From assembly GCF_900046475.1 (NCBI RefSeq), contig NZ_FCOU01000010.1, positions 62,001 to 126,000 on the forward strand: a stretch of DNA of 64,000 bases, written 5' to 3'. The notes under the pieces were generated by a model. It had not been told where the DNA came from, ran no database searches, and was given only the letters and a program-made list of their open reading frames with translations. The translations under genes were made by a program, and so were the position numbers. This DNA comes from Collinsella ihumii (GTDB lineage Bacteria; Actinomycetota; Coriobacteriia; Coriobacteriales; Coriobacteriaceae). Shown here piece by piece: positions 17,915 through 27,178 of this stretch. How positions within the stretch are numbered: position 1 is the first letter of the stretch; each line of letters opens with the position of its first letter.

Positions 17915-17964
17915 CCGGCGGCGCGGACCCCTGCATGCAGTCGATGACAGGCCCGCGCCGCCGG
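17915..17964. repeat. Intercistronic 12-bp GC hairpin
   Basis: CCGGCGGCGCGG (17915-17926) pairs perfectly with 17953-17964 between the reductase gene and its activator gene. It may tune relative expression or mRNA stability. Confidence 0.65.
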
Positions 17965-17984
17965 CGCATCCCCGGTATGCGGGA

Positions 17985-19295
17985 CTACAGCATCTCGAGG
18001 AAGGCCTCGATGCGCGTGGTCAGCTGGCCCGCGTCCTCGTTGGCGTAGTCGGTCGTGATGTGCATGAACGGGATGCCCGCCTGCTCGGCGGCCTTCTCGA
18101 CCGTGAAGGACTCCATCTCGTACAGCGTGCAGAACTGCAGAGAGCAGTCGATGATGCCGTCGGCGTTGAGCTCGCGGGCCATGCGCACGATATCCTCGAT
18201 GCGCCCGTCGTTGGGCGTGAAAATCGCGCAGTTGATGCCGAAATAGCGCTCGGCGATGGCATCGAGCATCTCGTCGACCGTCTCGCCCGACTCGTCCACC
18301 AGGTCCTTGTAGTAGCGAGAGCCCGTGCACGCCTCCTCGCCCACGACGACGCCACCGGCCTTCTCGATGATGTTGAAGAGCTTCCAGTTAGGCACCGCCA
18401 TCGGCGTGCCGGTGTACAGGATGCGCTTGGCACCCTTGGGCGCCACGCCAACCCCGTCGGCCGCGCGCTGCTCGCACTCGTCGGCCATGGCGTTGATGGC
18501 CCCGGTCAGACGCTCGGCGTCGTCCATGAAGGCGGCCTGGACGGTCAGCAGGCTGTCGAGGCCCGAGATGGGCGCCGGATCCGCGGCGCGCGTGGCGGAC
18601 AGGCGCTGCAGGGCGCGGCGCTTGTCGTTCGCGAGCTTGATGGCGGCCTTGAGGCTCTCGGCGGTGATCTTCTGACCGGTCTCCTGCTCGACGCGCTCGG
18701 CGAGCTTGCGCACCTCGCCCTTCCACAGCTCAAGCGTCTGGGCGTTGTGGACGTTGGGGATGTCGACCGTGTACATGTTCACCTGCGTGGCCATGAACTC
18801 GTAGGCCTTCTTCTTCCCGTCGCAGGTGTTCTCGCCGATCACCAGGTCGCTCGACTCGATGTACGGGCAGACGCTGCCCAACTTGAAGCCCGCGAAGCTC
18901 TTGATGAGCGGGCAGGTCGCGCGCGGCAGGTGCTCCTCGACCTTGTCGGTCGCCCAATCGGCACCGGAGCACAGGCCGACGGGGATGCCCCCGGCGGCGA
19001 TCACGATCTCCTCGGGCACATACAGGCAAAACGACCCGACGATCTTCTTGGCCTCGCCGGACGCCTTCTTGTCGAGCATCTCTTTGATGCGGCCGGAGTG
19101 GATGCCCGCCACGACCTGGTTGAGGTAATCCGTGGATGCCGGGCGGTTCTCCTGGGCGAGGAACACGTCGCCGAACATCTGCCCCACCGCCCCCAGCAGC
19201 ATGTCGTGGGCGGGCACGTCCATGCCGAGCGATTCCCACATGGGATGGAAATCGTACTCGGCGGCCGCGGTCGTCTCGTTGGTGTTGTCGCTCAT
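17985..19295 (-). CDS. Double-cubane cluster-type reductase (2-hydroxyglutaryl-CoA dehydratase D-component family)
   Basis: 436-aa single-subunit member of the HgdB/FldB superfamily. It carries Cys in SFCLYVPEEIVIAAGGIPVG, RATCPLIKS, VCPYIESSDLVIGENTCDGK, EEACTGSRYY, FGINCAIF and LQFCTLYEMESF, consistent with an elaborate iron-sulfur cluster. A lone D-component gene with one activator, and no second dehydratase subunit, CoA-transferase or acyl-CoA dehydrogenase, matches the double-cubane cluster protein group (YjiM-like; Carboxydothermus DCCP, Jeoung and Dobbek) rather than a fermentative dehydratase. The physiological substrate is unknown. The ATG at 19295 follows AGAGGGGTAACC. Confidence 0.88.
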   Translation of the reverse strand: MSDNTNETTAAAEYDFHPMWESLGMDVPAHDMLLGAVGQMFGDVFLAQENRPASTDYLNQVVAGIHSGRIKEMLDKKASGEAKKIVGSFCLYVPEEIVIAAGGIPVGLCSGADWATDKVEEHLPRATCPLIKSFAGFKLGSVCPYIESSDLVIGENTCDGKKKAYEFMATQVNMYTVDIPNVHNAQTLELWKGEVRKLAERVEQETGQKITAESLKAAIKLANDKRRALQRLSATRAADPAPISGLDSLLTVQAAFMDDAERLTGAINAMADECEQRAADGVGVAPKGAKRILYTGTPMAVPNWKLFNIIEKAGGVVVGEEACTGSRYYKDLVDESGETVDEMLDAIAERYFGINCAIFTPNDGRIEDIVRMARELNADGIIDCSLQFCTLYEMESFTVEKAAEQAGIPFMHITTDYANEDAGQLTTRIEAFLEML

Positions 19296-19840
19296 GGTTA
19301 CCCCTCTTCTCTCTTTTCACGGCGCACGCAGGGCCAGCTGGGCCGAGGATCAGCCAAGCAGGTCGATCGATGCGCCGACTATCAGGCACAAGGTGCACGT
19401 TCTGAATGGTTTCCGTGTTGTCGCCACAGCGCCATGCCGCCCGGCAGGGCTCTGGCAAAAGCTCGGCAGTCCGTCCTCCCCCGCAGCGTCTCGCACCCGT
19501 CTCCCTTCATACCGAGGGCGCGAAACCTGGCCAGCACGACGACGGCACCGAATCGAAGGGCATATGCGCGCTTTTCCCTCGTTCGCTTCAATCGCATGCG
19601 AGATGTGTTGCCGGCGGACAGCTTTATCACATCGCGAGGATAATATACGGGGCCTGAATTCCGTCGAACAAGCTTCCGTTCGGCAAACGGCGCTCTCCGC
19701 GAGATGAACGGCCCCATCCCAAAACGCACCGCCCCCGCCAAAAGGCGCCGTCCGGGTCGCGTTCGCGCAATCGTCCAGCGCGCCACTTCAGAGCGCTACA
19801 CTTATGGAACATGCCGACCATGCGGCTGAGAGGAGCGGAA
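19296..19840. other. Divergent intergenic region
   Basis: About 545 bp between the minus-strand reductase operon and the plus-strand L,D-transpeptidase. No gene was recognised. GAGGATAATATAC at 19633-19646 resembles a -10 region on either strand; no matching -35 could be fixed. Confidence 0.45.
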
Positions 19841-21052
19841 ATGTTGTCACGAAACCGTACGTTCGCCTTCCCTTGCGCTCTGGCTTTCGCGCTCGCGCTG
19901 ATCGTCGCGCCCCCGCCGGCATTCGCCGATCAGGAGCCCGTCCAGCCTGGCACCACCGAAAGCGGCCAGGATTCCGCACCTCGCGACGGCTGGGACGCAA
20001 CCAAGGAGCACTGGTACGAAGACGGCGAGATGGCGCGCGACCACGCGTTCTTTGACCCCGACAGCGATGCCTGGTACTGGGCGGACGCCGACGGCTCCAT
20101 CGCCTGCGACAAGGACGTGTTCATCCCCGTCGACGAATCGGACCGCGACAAGGGCGGAAAATGGGTCCGTTTCGACGAGAACCGAGCCATGGTCAAAGGC
20201 GAGGACTATCGATATGACGCCTGGTATTACTTCGACCCAATAACCGGCGAGATGGCCAAGGGCATCACGCTCATCGAGGACTCCGCAGGGCCCAAATGGG
20301 TCTATTACGATTGGACGACCGGCAAGATGGCACACGGCGAGGCGTTTGTGAACTACGATGCCGAGCACACGGGCTGGTACCTGTTCGATCAGCACACGGG
20401 AGCCATGGTCCACGGGTTCGCTTATCTCGACGGTGACCCGTCCGGCAAATGGGTGTATTACGACCAGACGACGGGCATCATGGCCTATGGGCTCCAGCTC
20501 ATCGACGATGCGTGGTACTACCTCGATCCCGTCACGGGAGCGGTAAGCTACGGCATGACGTACGTGCCGACATGGGATACGTGGCGTTATTTCGACAAGG
20601 TGAGCGGCCGTTGGTACGAAGGGATGCCCATGGGCGACTGGCAGGGGGCCTCGGGAGACGCGTATCCCTCGCTTTCCGGCCGCGCAGACCTCAACGTGCA
20701 CGTCGATATCGCCAACCAGGTCGTGCTCGTGCGCGACGGCACCGAGGTGCTGTACGCGATGGTCTGCTCATCGGGCATCAACGACTGCACCCCGCGCGGG
20801 GCCTACTCGGTCACGGGCCGCGGCTATTCGTTCTACAACCGCCGCGAGGCCATGGGCGGTCGCTATTACGTGCAGTTCTACGGCGACTACCTGTTCCACA
20901 GCGTGCCGACCGACGCAGCCGGAAACTACATGCCCGCCGAGGGCGAAAAGCTCGGCCAGCCCGCATCGCACGGCTGCGTGCGCCTGACGGTATCGGATGC
21001 CAAGTGGCTCTACGACAACCTCCCGAACGGGACGCGCGTCACGATCGAGTAA
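19841..21052 (+). CDS. L,D-transpeptidase (YkuD) with cell-wall-binding repeats
   Basis: Exported peptidoglycan cross-linking enzyme or Ldt-like protein. 403 aa: a signal peptide (residues 1-30, ALIVAPPPAFAD), then about six choline-binding-type repeats of roughly 20-30 residues (WYYFDPITGEMAKG, WVYYDWTTGKMAHG, WYLFDQHTGAMVHG, WVYYDQTTGIMAYG, WYYLDPVTGAVSYG, WRYFDKVSGRWYEG), then a YkuD domain with the catalytic HxxxxHGCVR-type motif (LFHSVP, then SHGCVRLTVSDAKWLYD). The ATG at 19841 lies 5 nt after GAGGAG, so upstream in-frame starts were rejected. A terminator follows at 21088. Confidence 0.94.
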   Translation: MLSRNRTFAFPCALAFALALIVAPPPAFADQEPVQPGTTESGQDSAPRDGWDATKEHWYEDGEMARDHAFFDPDSDAWYWADADGSIACDKDVFIPVDESDRDKGGKWVRFDENRAMVKGEDYRYDAWYYFDPITGEMAKGITLIEDSAGPKWVYYDWTTGKMAHGEAFVNYDAEHTGWYLFDQHTGAMVHGFAYLDGDPSGKWVYYDQTTGIMAYGLQLIDDAWYYLDPVTGAVSYGMTYVPTWDTWRYFDKVSGRWYEGMPMGDWQGASGDAYPSLSGRADLNVHVDIANQVVLVRDGTEVLYAMVCSSGINDCTPRGAYSVTGRGYSFYNRREAMGGRYYVQFYGDYLFHSVPTDAAGNYMPAEGEKLGQPASHGCVRLTVSDAKWLYDNLPNGTRVTIE

Positions 21053-21087
21053 CCTGCGAGCGATACGGCAGAACAAGGCGAAACAGC

Positions 21088-21126
21088 AAGGTCCGTCGGA
21101 AGACAGCTATTCCGGCGGACCTTTTC
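21088..21126 (+). terminator. Terminator after the L,D-transpeptidase gene
   Basis: AAGGTCCGTCGGAA, a short loop, TTCCGGCGGACCTTTTCG; the stem has one bulge and a short T-run. It may also serve modC from the other side. Confidence 0.75.
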
Positions 21127-21335
21127 GTCCGGCGGAGGCCACCTGCAGCGGGGCCGGCTTTCTCGGCGCGCTCGAGAACATCGGCCCTGTTCCAGATGGC
21201 TCACCGCCTCGTGAGTGCACGCGGCGTCTGCCGCTGGGGCCATTATGCTCGATCGCGAGTCCCCTATTCAGAATCACCGCAGCATTAAGCGAACGGCAAG
21301 AAGCGCCGAAGATGTCTTAAGGAACGAACCCATCA

Positions 21336-22415
21336 TTACCGGGAAACCAGGTGGATGCGCCGAGCATCGAAATGCATGCGCAGCACGTCGCCCTCGTGCG
21401 GGAGCCCCTCCTCGGGCACGCCCACCTTGTTCACGCGCCACTGCAGGCGGCTCGGCGCGTCGGCGAGCGGCACGTCGAGCAGCACCAGCCGCTCGAAGCG
21501 GGCATCGCTCACCCGGGCGACCTTGAGCTCGTAGCTGTTGCGCCCGCGCTCCCCCGCCGGGCGCTCGCGGTCGATATGGAAATAGCTCGCGCGGATGCCG
21601 AGGTAGGCAACGTTTTCGGGAACCTCGCGCCCCACGTCGAACACCATGCCCCAGTCGAGCGCCTCCACCGTGGTCGGACCCACCTTTCGCGCCGGGCTCG
21701 TGTTCTTGCACCCCGTCAGGCGCAGCGCCGCCAGCGTGGCGGGGCGCTCCATGAGGTCGGACACGGTCCCGATCTCCTCGATGCGCCCGTTGTGCATCAC
21801 GGCGATGCGCTGGCACAGACGGCAGGCCTCGTCGATATCATGGCTCACGTACAGAACGGTGCGATTGACGACGGAGAACACGTCGAGCAGGTTCTGCTCG
21901 AGGGCGCTTTTGAGATAGGAGTCGAGCGCTGAGAACGGCTCGTCGAACATGAGGATCCCGGGTCGCGCGGCGAGCATGCGGGCGAGCGCCACGCGCTGCT
22001 GCTGCCCGCCCGAAAGACGCGAGGGGTAGCGGTCGGCGTACTCGGCCATACCGAAGATCTGCAGGTAGCGCAGGGCATCCTCCTGCTGCCTGCGGGAATC
22101 GGCCGCATGGTCCATGCCGGCGCGGACGTTGTCCGCGACCGTCAGGTTCGGGAACAGCTGGTAGTTCTGGAACAACAGGGCGCACTTCCGCTGCTGCGGC
22201 GTGAGGTTGATTCCCGCGCTCGAGTCGAAGAACGTGACGCCGTTCACCACGATCCTACCCTCATCGGGGGTCTCGACGCCCGCGATGCAGCGCAGCGTGC
22301 AGCTCTTGCCGCAACCCGACGCGCCCAGAAGACCGATGCGCTCCTCGCCCGCCTCGAGCTCGATGTCGAGCGTGAACCCGGGGTAGCGCTTCTTGATCGC
22401 CAAGGACAGCGACAT
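21336..22415 (-). CDS. modC: Molybdate ABC transporter, ATP-binding protein
   Basis: Powers molybdate (or tungstate) import with ModB and ModA. 359 aa. The ATPase domain has Walker A GASGCGKS, a Q-loop (LLFQNYQLFPNLTV), signature LSGGQQQR, Walker B ILMFDEPF and the switch SHD. The C-terminal 110 residues are a TOBE-like regulatory domain (IRASYFHIDR onward), as in ModC. It starts at 22415, 3 nt after modB ends, so the genes are coupled. Direct neighbours modB, modA, mogA and moeA fix the substrate class. Confidence 0.94.
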   Translation of the reverse strand: MSLSLAIKKRYPGFTLDIELEAGEERIGLLGASGCGKSCTLRCIAGVETPDEGRIVVNGVTFFDSSAGINLTPQQRKCALLFQNYQLFPNLTVADNVRAGMDHAADSRRQQEDALRYLQIFGMAEYADRYPSRLSGGQQQRVALARMLAARPGILMFDEPFSALDSYLKSALEQNLLDVFSVVNRTVLYVSHDIDEACRLCQRIAVMHNGRIEEIGTVSDLMERPATLAALRLTGCKNTSPARKVGPTTVEALDWGMVFDVGREVPENVAYLGIRASYFHIDRERPAGERGRNSYELKVARVSDARFERLVLLDVPLADAPSRLQWRVNKVGVPEEGLPHEGDVLRMHFDARRIHLVSR

Positions 22416-22418
22416 GGG

Positions 22419-23948
22419 CTACCGCCTCCCTTCCGTCGATGCCGCGTCCGTCGAGGAGCCGCCCAGCAGAAGCTCGGAAAGCGCCTCGCGATCGATGCGC
22501 AGCGCGTCGCCGCCATGCTCCTCGAGTGCATCCGCCTTGCCGGAGGCGGCCATCTGGCGCCGCTCGGCGCGCGAGATGCCGCGGGCACGGTAGCGCTGCG
22601 AGCGCACCGTGTAGATGTTGATGAACAGGATCACGAGGAAGCTGAACAGGATGACGACGATGACCCAGAACAGCGCGACGTCGGTGTTGCCGCTCATCCA
22701 CTGGAAGTAGATCGCGATGGGGATGGTCTGCGTCTCGCCCGCGTAGTTGCCGGCGAAAAACAGCGTGCAGCCGAACTCGCCCATGGCGCGCGCGAAAGCG
22801 AGCACGGTGCCGGCGGCGATCGACGGCCAGGCGAGCGGCAGCATGAGGCGGCGGAAGATGCGCGCCTCCGACCACCCGAGCGTGCGGGCTGCGTCGAGCA
22901 TCTGCGCGTCCAGGCCCTCGAAGGCGCCGAGCGCGGTGCGGTACATGAGCGGGAACGAGACGACGATGGCGCTGATCACGGCGGCCGGCCAGGTGAACAC
23001 GAGCGCGACCCCGTGCTCGATCAGCCAGCGACCGACCGGCATCGACTGCCCGAACAGCAGCAGGAGCAGAAAACCGCAGACCGTGGGCGGCAGGACCATC
23101 GGGATGGTGAACACCGAATCGAGCAGGCCCTTCAGCCGGCTCGAGGTGCCCATGGTCTTCCATGCGGCGACAAGACCGAGCACAAACGTCACCACGAGCG
23201 CGACGGCGCTCGTCTTGAGGGACACCCAAAACGGCCGCATGTCCAAGCCGGTGAAGAACGAGACGAGCTCGTCTTGCCAGGTGGGGGCGGCCTCCATCGC
23301 CACATCCGCGGCGGCGACCAGCTGCGCGTTATCGACCCATAGGGCGCCTTCGCCCAAATCGAGCCCGCTCACCGCAGCGGTCTCCGACGGCGTCGAGCCC
23401 TGCGCGACCTCGGCGGGCTGCACCGAGGTGTAATATCCGTCACCGACCTGGGCCCGGAAGATGTAGCGGTAGGCGCCATCGACCACTTCGTCTTGCGTGG
23501 AGACGACCCAGACCTTGTCCTCATCCGCCAGCAGCACGCCGCCGCGCGAATGGGTTTCGTCCAGCTGCTTTATCAAGGCGATGAGCGCGTTCACGTCGTC
23601 CTCGTCATCGGCCTCGAACCCGGCGGCCTGGGCCGCATCCGGATCGACATGCACCCAGATGCTTTGGGGCATGTTGATGACCACGACCGTGCTGCCCTCA
23701 GCGACCGGGAAGCGGTAGCCCAGGTCGGTATCATCGACCAGACGCTGGGCGCCGCGGTTGTAGCGCACGAACCCATTCAGGCCGAAGCCCGCCGTCTCGT
23801 CGATCGCCGAATCCTCCTGGGCCTGCTCGCCGCCGTCCGCCCGCGCGCGCGCCGGAAGCGCGCACAGCACCGACAGCAGCAGCGCCGCGAGCAGCGCGAC
23901 CAGCAGGCTCCTGCGGCCCCGGAAGTATCTTGCGGCTCTTCCCGTCAT
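22419..23948 (-). CDS. modB: Molybdate ABC permease with unusual N-terminal extracytoplasmic domain
   Basis: The C-terminal part from about residue 240 is a normal ModB permease: five or six transmembrane helices and the EAA loop AFEGLDAQMLDAARTLGWSE, which contacts ModC. Before it stand an N-terminal hydrophobic segment (LLVALLAALLLSVLCALPARARA) and about 190 residues predicted to be outside the membrane (for example YRFPVAEGSTVVVINMPQSI and an Asp/Glu-rich stretch), which match nothing I recognise. ModB is usually 220-270 aa; this one is 509. The frame is continuous, so it looks like a true fusion. The start at 23948 gives MTGRAARYFRG. Confidence 0.9.
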   Translation of the reverse strand: MTGRAARYFRGRRSLLVALLAALLLSVLCALPARARADGGEQAQEDSAIDETAGFGLNGFVRYNRGAQRLVDDTDLGYRFPVAEGSTVVVINMPQSIWVHVDPDAAQAAGFEADDEDDVNALIALIKQLDETHSRGGVLLADEDKVWVVSTQDEVVDGAYRYIFRAQVGDGYYTSVQPAEVAQGSTPSETAAVSGLDLGEGALWVDNAQLVAAADVAMEAAPTWQDELVSFFTGLDMRPFWVSLKTSAVALVVTFVLGLVAAWKTMGTSSRLKGLLDSVFTIPMVLPPTVCGFLLLLLFGQSMPVGRWLIEHGVALVFTWPAAVISAIVVSFPLMYRTALGAFEGLDAQMLDAARTLGWSEARIFRRLMLPLAWPSIAAGTVLAFARAMGEFGCTLFFAGNYAGETQTIPIAIYFQWMSGNTDVALFWVIVVILFSFLVILFINIYTVRSQRYRARGISRAERRQMAASGKADALEEHGGDALRIDREALSELLLGGSSTDAASTEGRR

Positions 23949-24066
23949 GCCCTCATCCCCATCACATCGCCCTGTGGAAAAAAGGCGGCCCCGAGTGAAC
24001 GAGACCGCCTCTTCATGTGCCAAACTGCAGGCGCAGCCCGGCTTTCGAGTATATCAGCCGCGCGGC

Positions 24067-24942
24067 TTACGCCAGCTCGAAGCCGTACTCGGCCCAAATG
24101 GCGAGCGCGTCCTCGTCGGTCATGCAGAACTCGAGGAAGTCAGCGGCGGCCTCGGCGTTCTCGGACGTAGAGGACACGGCGCCGGGGTACACGATGGGCT
24201 TGTGGGAGTCATCGGGGCAGGTGTAGGCGACCTCGATGCCGTCGTAGCGGTAGACGTCGGAGGTGTAGACGAAGCCGATCGTGCAGTCGCCGGTCGAGAC
24301 GTACTGAGCCGCGGTGCCGACCTTGTCGGCGAGGCTCACCTTGTCGGCGATCTCGGGAGCGTACTCGCCGCCCTCGCCCTCGGCGTTCGTGTAGAGGCAC
24401 ACGCTGGCGAGCGACTGGTTGGCGTACTTGCCCGCGGGCACAGCGCCCGGCTCGCCGATCGCGATGTTGCCGTCGACGTTGGCGACGTCCTCGAGGGAGT
24501 TGATCTGGACGTCAGAGCCCTTGCCGCGCACGATCACGAGGTCGTTCACGAACATGTCCTGACGCGTGGACTCATCGACGAGCTCGCCCTCGACGGCGTC
24601 GTCCATGGTACCGGCGGAGGCCGTGATCAGGATGTCGACCGGGGCGCCGCCGCGCATCTGCTCGACGAGGTCGCCGGAGCCCTTGTACTGGGTGTCGGCG
24701 AAGGTCACGCCGGTCTGCTCGGTATAGAGCGCCTCGACCTCGGGCATGGCCTTCTCAAGGGAGTTGGCGGCGAAGATCTGCAGCTCGACGGACTCGGCGG
24801 CGGGCTCTGCCGACCTGGAATCCGCCGGGGTGGAACCCTGGGCGGCCGTGGTGTCGGAGCTGCAGCCGGCAAGCGCGGCGCCCAGCATGAGCGTGCAGCC
24901 CATCGCGGCGAACGCGCGACGAGTCAGATGGTTTTTGAGCAT
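24067..24942 (-). CDS. modA: Molybdate-binding lipoprotein
   Basis: Extracytoplasmic solute-binding protein for the ModBC permease. 291 aa, with a lipoprotein signal ending in the lipobox LAGC (Cys26). The mature part has the ModA fold: LQIFAANSLEKAMPEVEALY, GAPVDILITASAGTMDDAVE, IAIGEPGAVPAGKYANQSL and YPGAVSSTSENAEAAADFLE. The ATG at 24942 follows GGAAGG. A possible promoter with TATAAT lies at about 25031, overlapping the 20-bp palindrome shared with moeA. modA, modB and modC run in that order on the minus strand. Confidence 0.95.
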   Translation of the reverse strand: MLKNHLTRRAFAAMGCTLMLGAALAGCSSDTTAAQGSTPADSRSAEPAAESVELQIFAANSLEKAMPEVEALYTEQTGVTFADTQYKGSGDLVEQMRGGAPVDILITASAGTMDDAVEGELVDESTRQDMFVNDLVIVRGKGSDVQINSLEDVANVDGNIAIGEPGAVPAGKYANQSLASVCLYTNAEGEGGEYAPEIADKVSLADKVGTAAQYVSTGDCTIGFVYTSDVYRYDGIEVAYTCPDDSHKPIVYPGAVSSTSENAEAAADFLEFCMTDEDALAIWAEYGFELA

Positions 24943-25029
24943 GGTTCATCCTTCCCGAGATGTTTTGCGCTAACGCTCGCCGCCCCGCTCCCAACACGGT
25001 GCGGCGAACGCTCGCAATTCGTTGCCATT

Positions 25030-25049
25030 ATTATACTGAGTTCAGAATA
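25030..25049 (-). promoter_or_regulatory. Putative molybdenum-responsive operator upstream of modA
   Basis: Read on the minus strand: TATTCTGAACTCAGTATAAT. It is a near-palindrome (TATTCT, AGTATA) that overlaps a TATAAT -10 element for modA. It matches 18 of 20 bases of the site at 27021-27040. Confidence 0.55.
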
Positions 25050-25219
25050 GTTCTGTTCGAGAATGTCCTTGTCTGAGGATAATTTTGTATTCCCGAGGAG
25101 TCGCGAAGGCCATGTCGCGTCTTTCGAGAAGGAAAGCGGGGACGAGTTAATCGACCTTTTCCTCGAGAGGCGCCGCACTGCCGGAAGGGGGATACGGCGC
25201 CGTCAACATGCCAAACCGC

Positions 25220-25693
25220 TCAGTGGCCGGCTCCTGCCGTCATGCTGACCGCATGCTCGAACTGGTCGGCGATCCCCTCCCAGCATTCGCGCGCCGCCTT
25301 CGTAGATCCGGGGAAGTTGACGACGAGCGTGCCCCCGCGCTGCATGCAGACGGCGCGCGAGAGCATCGCTCGCCTCGTCTTGGTCATGGAGTAGGCGCGC
25401 ATGGCCTCCGCGATGCCGGGCACATCGCGGTCGCACACGGCGCGCGTGGCCTCGGGCGTCACGTCGCGCAGTGACAGCCCCGTGCCCCCGCAGGTGATCA
25501 CGATGTTCGAGCGGTTGTCGTCGGCCGCGCGCACGATGGCTGCCGAGATCTCGTCCACCTCATCGTGCACGACCTCGTGGGACGCGACCGTCCAGCCCTG
25601 CGCGCAGATCAGCTCCTCGAGCGCGGCACCGGCCTCGTCGGCCGCCATGTCGCGCGTGTCCGAGCAGGTGACGATGGCGATACGGATATCCAT
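25220..25693 (-). CDS. mogA: Molybdopterin adenylyltransferase (MogA/MoaB family)
   Basis: Adenylylates molybdopterin ahead of Mo insertion. 157 aa. It shows RIAIVTCSDTRDMAADEAGA at the N-terminus, the conserved CGGTGLSLRDVTPEAT loop, and a C-terminal VNFPGSTKAARECWEG helix. The ATG at 25693 follows GAGGAGAGG; an upstream in-frame start lacks support. It lies 38 nt after moeA and is probably co-transcribed. MoaB is a possible alternative name, since the two families overlap. Confidence 0.9.
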   Translation of the reverse strand: MDIRIAIVTCSDTRDMAADEAGAALEELICAQGWTVASHEVVHDEVDEISAAIVRAADDNRSNIVITCGGTGLSLRDVTPEATRAVCDRDVPGIAEAMRAYSMTKTRRAMLSRAVCMQRGGTLVVNFPGSTKAARECWEGIADQFEHAVSMTAGAGH

Positions 25694-25731
25694 GCAGCTA
25701 CCTCTCCTCAAAACGTTCGGCCCCCGGCCGT

Positions 25732-26997
25732 CTACAGAACCGCGCCCTCTTCGATATCGATGCGCACGCAGCGAACCTCGTTCCCCGCCTGATAGCCTTT
25801 GAGGCCCTCGGGGACCATGAGCAGGCAGTTCGCATGATGCAGGGTCCCGAGCAAGGCGGAGTTCTGCGACGACGCCTCGCTGACCAGCAGCTCCCCGGTC
25901 GCATCGTCGCGCTCCACGCGCGCGCGGTCGTAGAAGCGGCGCTGTTGCCCCTTCTTGACATCATGCGTCACGCGCGCGGACTGCACGGGGCGCACCAGGT
26001 CGCGAAAGCCGAGCATCTTGCGGATCGCGGGGCGGGCGAGCATTTCGAACCCGACCGCCGCGGCGGCGGGGTTGCCCGAAAGGCCCAGGTAGGGCACGCC
26101 GCCGATCAGGCCGAACGTGATCGCCTTGCCGGGGCGCAGCGAGATGCGGTCGAACAGGACCTCGCCCTCGCGCCTGACGAGCGCGGTCACGTAGTCGTAG
26201 TCGCCCGCGGACGCGCCGCCGCTCGTGATCACGAAGTCGCACTCGGCCATGGCCTGATGGATCTTGGCGGAGATCTCGTCCTCGTCATCGGTCGCGATGC
26301 CGTAGAACCTCGCGTCTGCACCCGCCTGCAGGGCGGACGCCATGAGCGCCGAGGAGTTGGCGTCGCGGATCTGCCCGCGCGCCGGCACGCGGTCGGGGGC
26401 GACGAGCTCGCTGCCGATGGAGATGATGCCGAGCACGGGCCGGCGGTGGACCTCGACCTCGGCGGCGCCGGCAGACGCAAGCAGGCCCGCCCCCGCCGCG
26501 GTGACGGTCTCCCCCGCGCGCATGACGACCTCCTGGGCATGCGCCTCGAGGCCCGCGGCGCGCACGTTCTCGCCCTCGGCGATCGGCGCGGTGAAGCGCA
26601 CGCGCGACCCTTCGTTCCCGTCGCCGTCAAGCACCTCGACGACCTCGTATTTCACCACGGCGTCGGCACCGTCGGCCATGGGCGCCCCGGTCATGATGCG
26701 CACCGTCTGGCCCGCCCCGATCGTGCCCTCGAAGACATGGCCCGCCGCCTCGTGCCCGATGACGTCGAGCACCACGGGTGCCTCGGGCGATGCGCCCGCA
26801 AGGTCCGTAGCGCGCACCGCGTAGCCGTCCATCGCGCTGTTCGCGAACGGAGACAGGTCGATATCGGTCGCCACGTCGGCCGCAAGCGGAAAGCCCACGG
26901 CCCGCCAGCATGGGACGCGTATCGGGTCGGTCGGCTCCACGTGATCCAAAACGATAGCCTGCGCCTGCTCGAGCGCGATCATGTTCTCGTCGGCCAT
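25732..26997 (-). CDS. moeA: Molybdopterin molybdenumtransferase
   Basis: Inserts Mo into adenylylated molybdopterin. 421 aa. The MoeA domain order is visible: an N-terminal linker region with DIDLSPFANSAMDGYAVRA, the beta domain with MTGAPMADGADAVVKYE, the MoCF-like domain with SGGASAGDYDYV and LGLSGNPAAAAVGFEML, and a C-terminal domain. The ATG at 26997 follows AAAGGCGGAG; a GTG three bases upstream is also in frame. The 20-bp palindrome shared with modA lies 24 bp upstream. Confidence 0.94.
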   Translation of the reverse strand: MADENMIALEQAQAIVLDHVEPTDPIRVPCWRAVGFPLAADVATDIDLSPFANSAMDGYAVRATDLAGASPEAPVVLDVIGHEAAGHVFEGTIGAGQTVRIMTGAPMADGADAVVKYEVVEVLDGDGNEGSRVRFTAPIAEGENVRAAGLEAHAQEVVMRAGETVTAAGAGLLASAGAAEVEVHRRPVLGIISIGSELVAPDRVPARGQIRDANSSALMASALQAGADARFYGIATDDEDEISAKIHQAMAECDFVITSGGASAGDYDYVTALVRREGEVLFDRISLRPGKAITFGLIGGVPYLGLSGNPAAAAVGFEMLARPAIRKMLGFRDLVRPVQSARVTHDVKKGQQRRFYDRARVERDDATGELLVSEASSQNSALLGTLHHANCLLMVPEGLKGYQAGNEVRCVRIDIEEGAVL

Positions 26998-27020
26998 CAC
27001 ACTCCGCCTTTCGATGGTTG

Positions 27021-27040
27021 TATTCTGAATTAAGTATAAT
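27021..27040 (+). promoter_or_regulatory. Putative molybdenum-responsive operator upstream of moeA
   Basis: TATTCTGAATTAAGTATAAT, 18 of 20 bases identical to the site before modA. It lies between moeA and the divergent ClC gene, so it could control either or both. Confidence 0.5.
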
Positions 27041-27178
27041 CAGGAGCCCGCATATGTGCTGAGTTTCTTTCGGGCACATTACATTCCGCTTCCCGCATGC
27101 GCCGCCCGTCCCCCGACGCCGCCGGTGCGTATAATGCATCCGTACCCTTATCCACCCCTCAAGAGCAAGGACGCGCCC

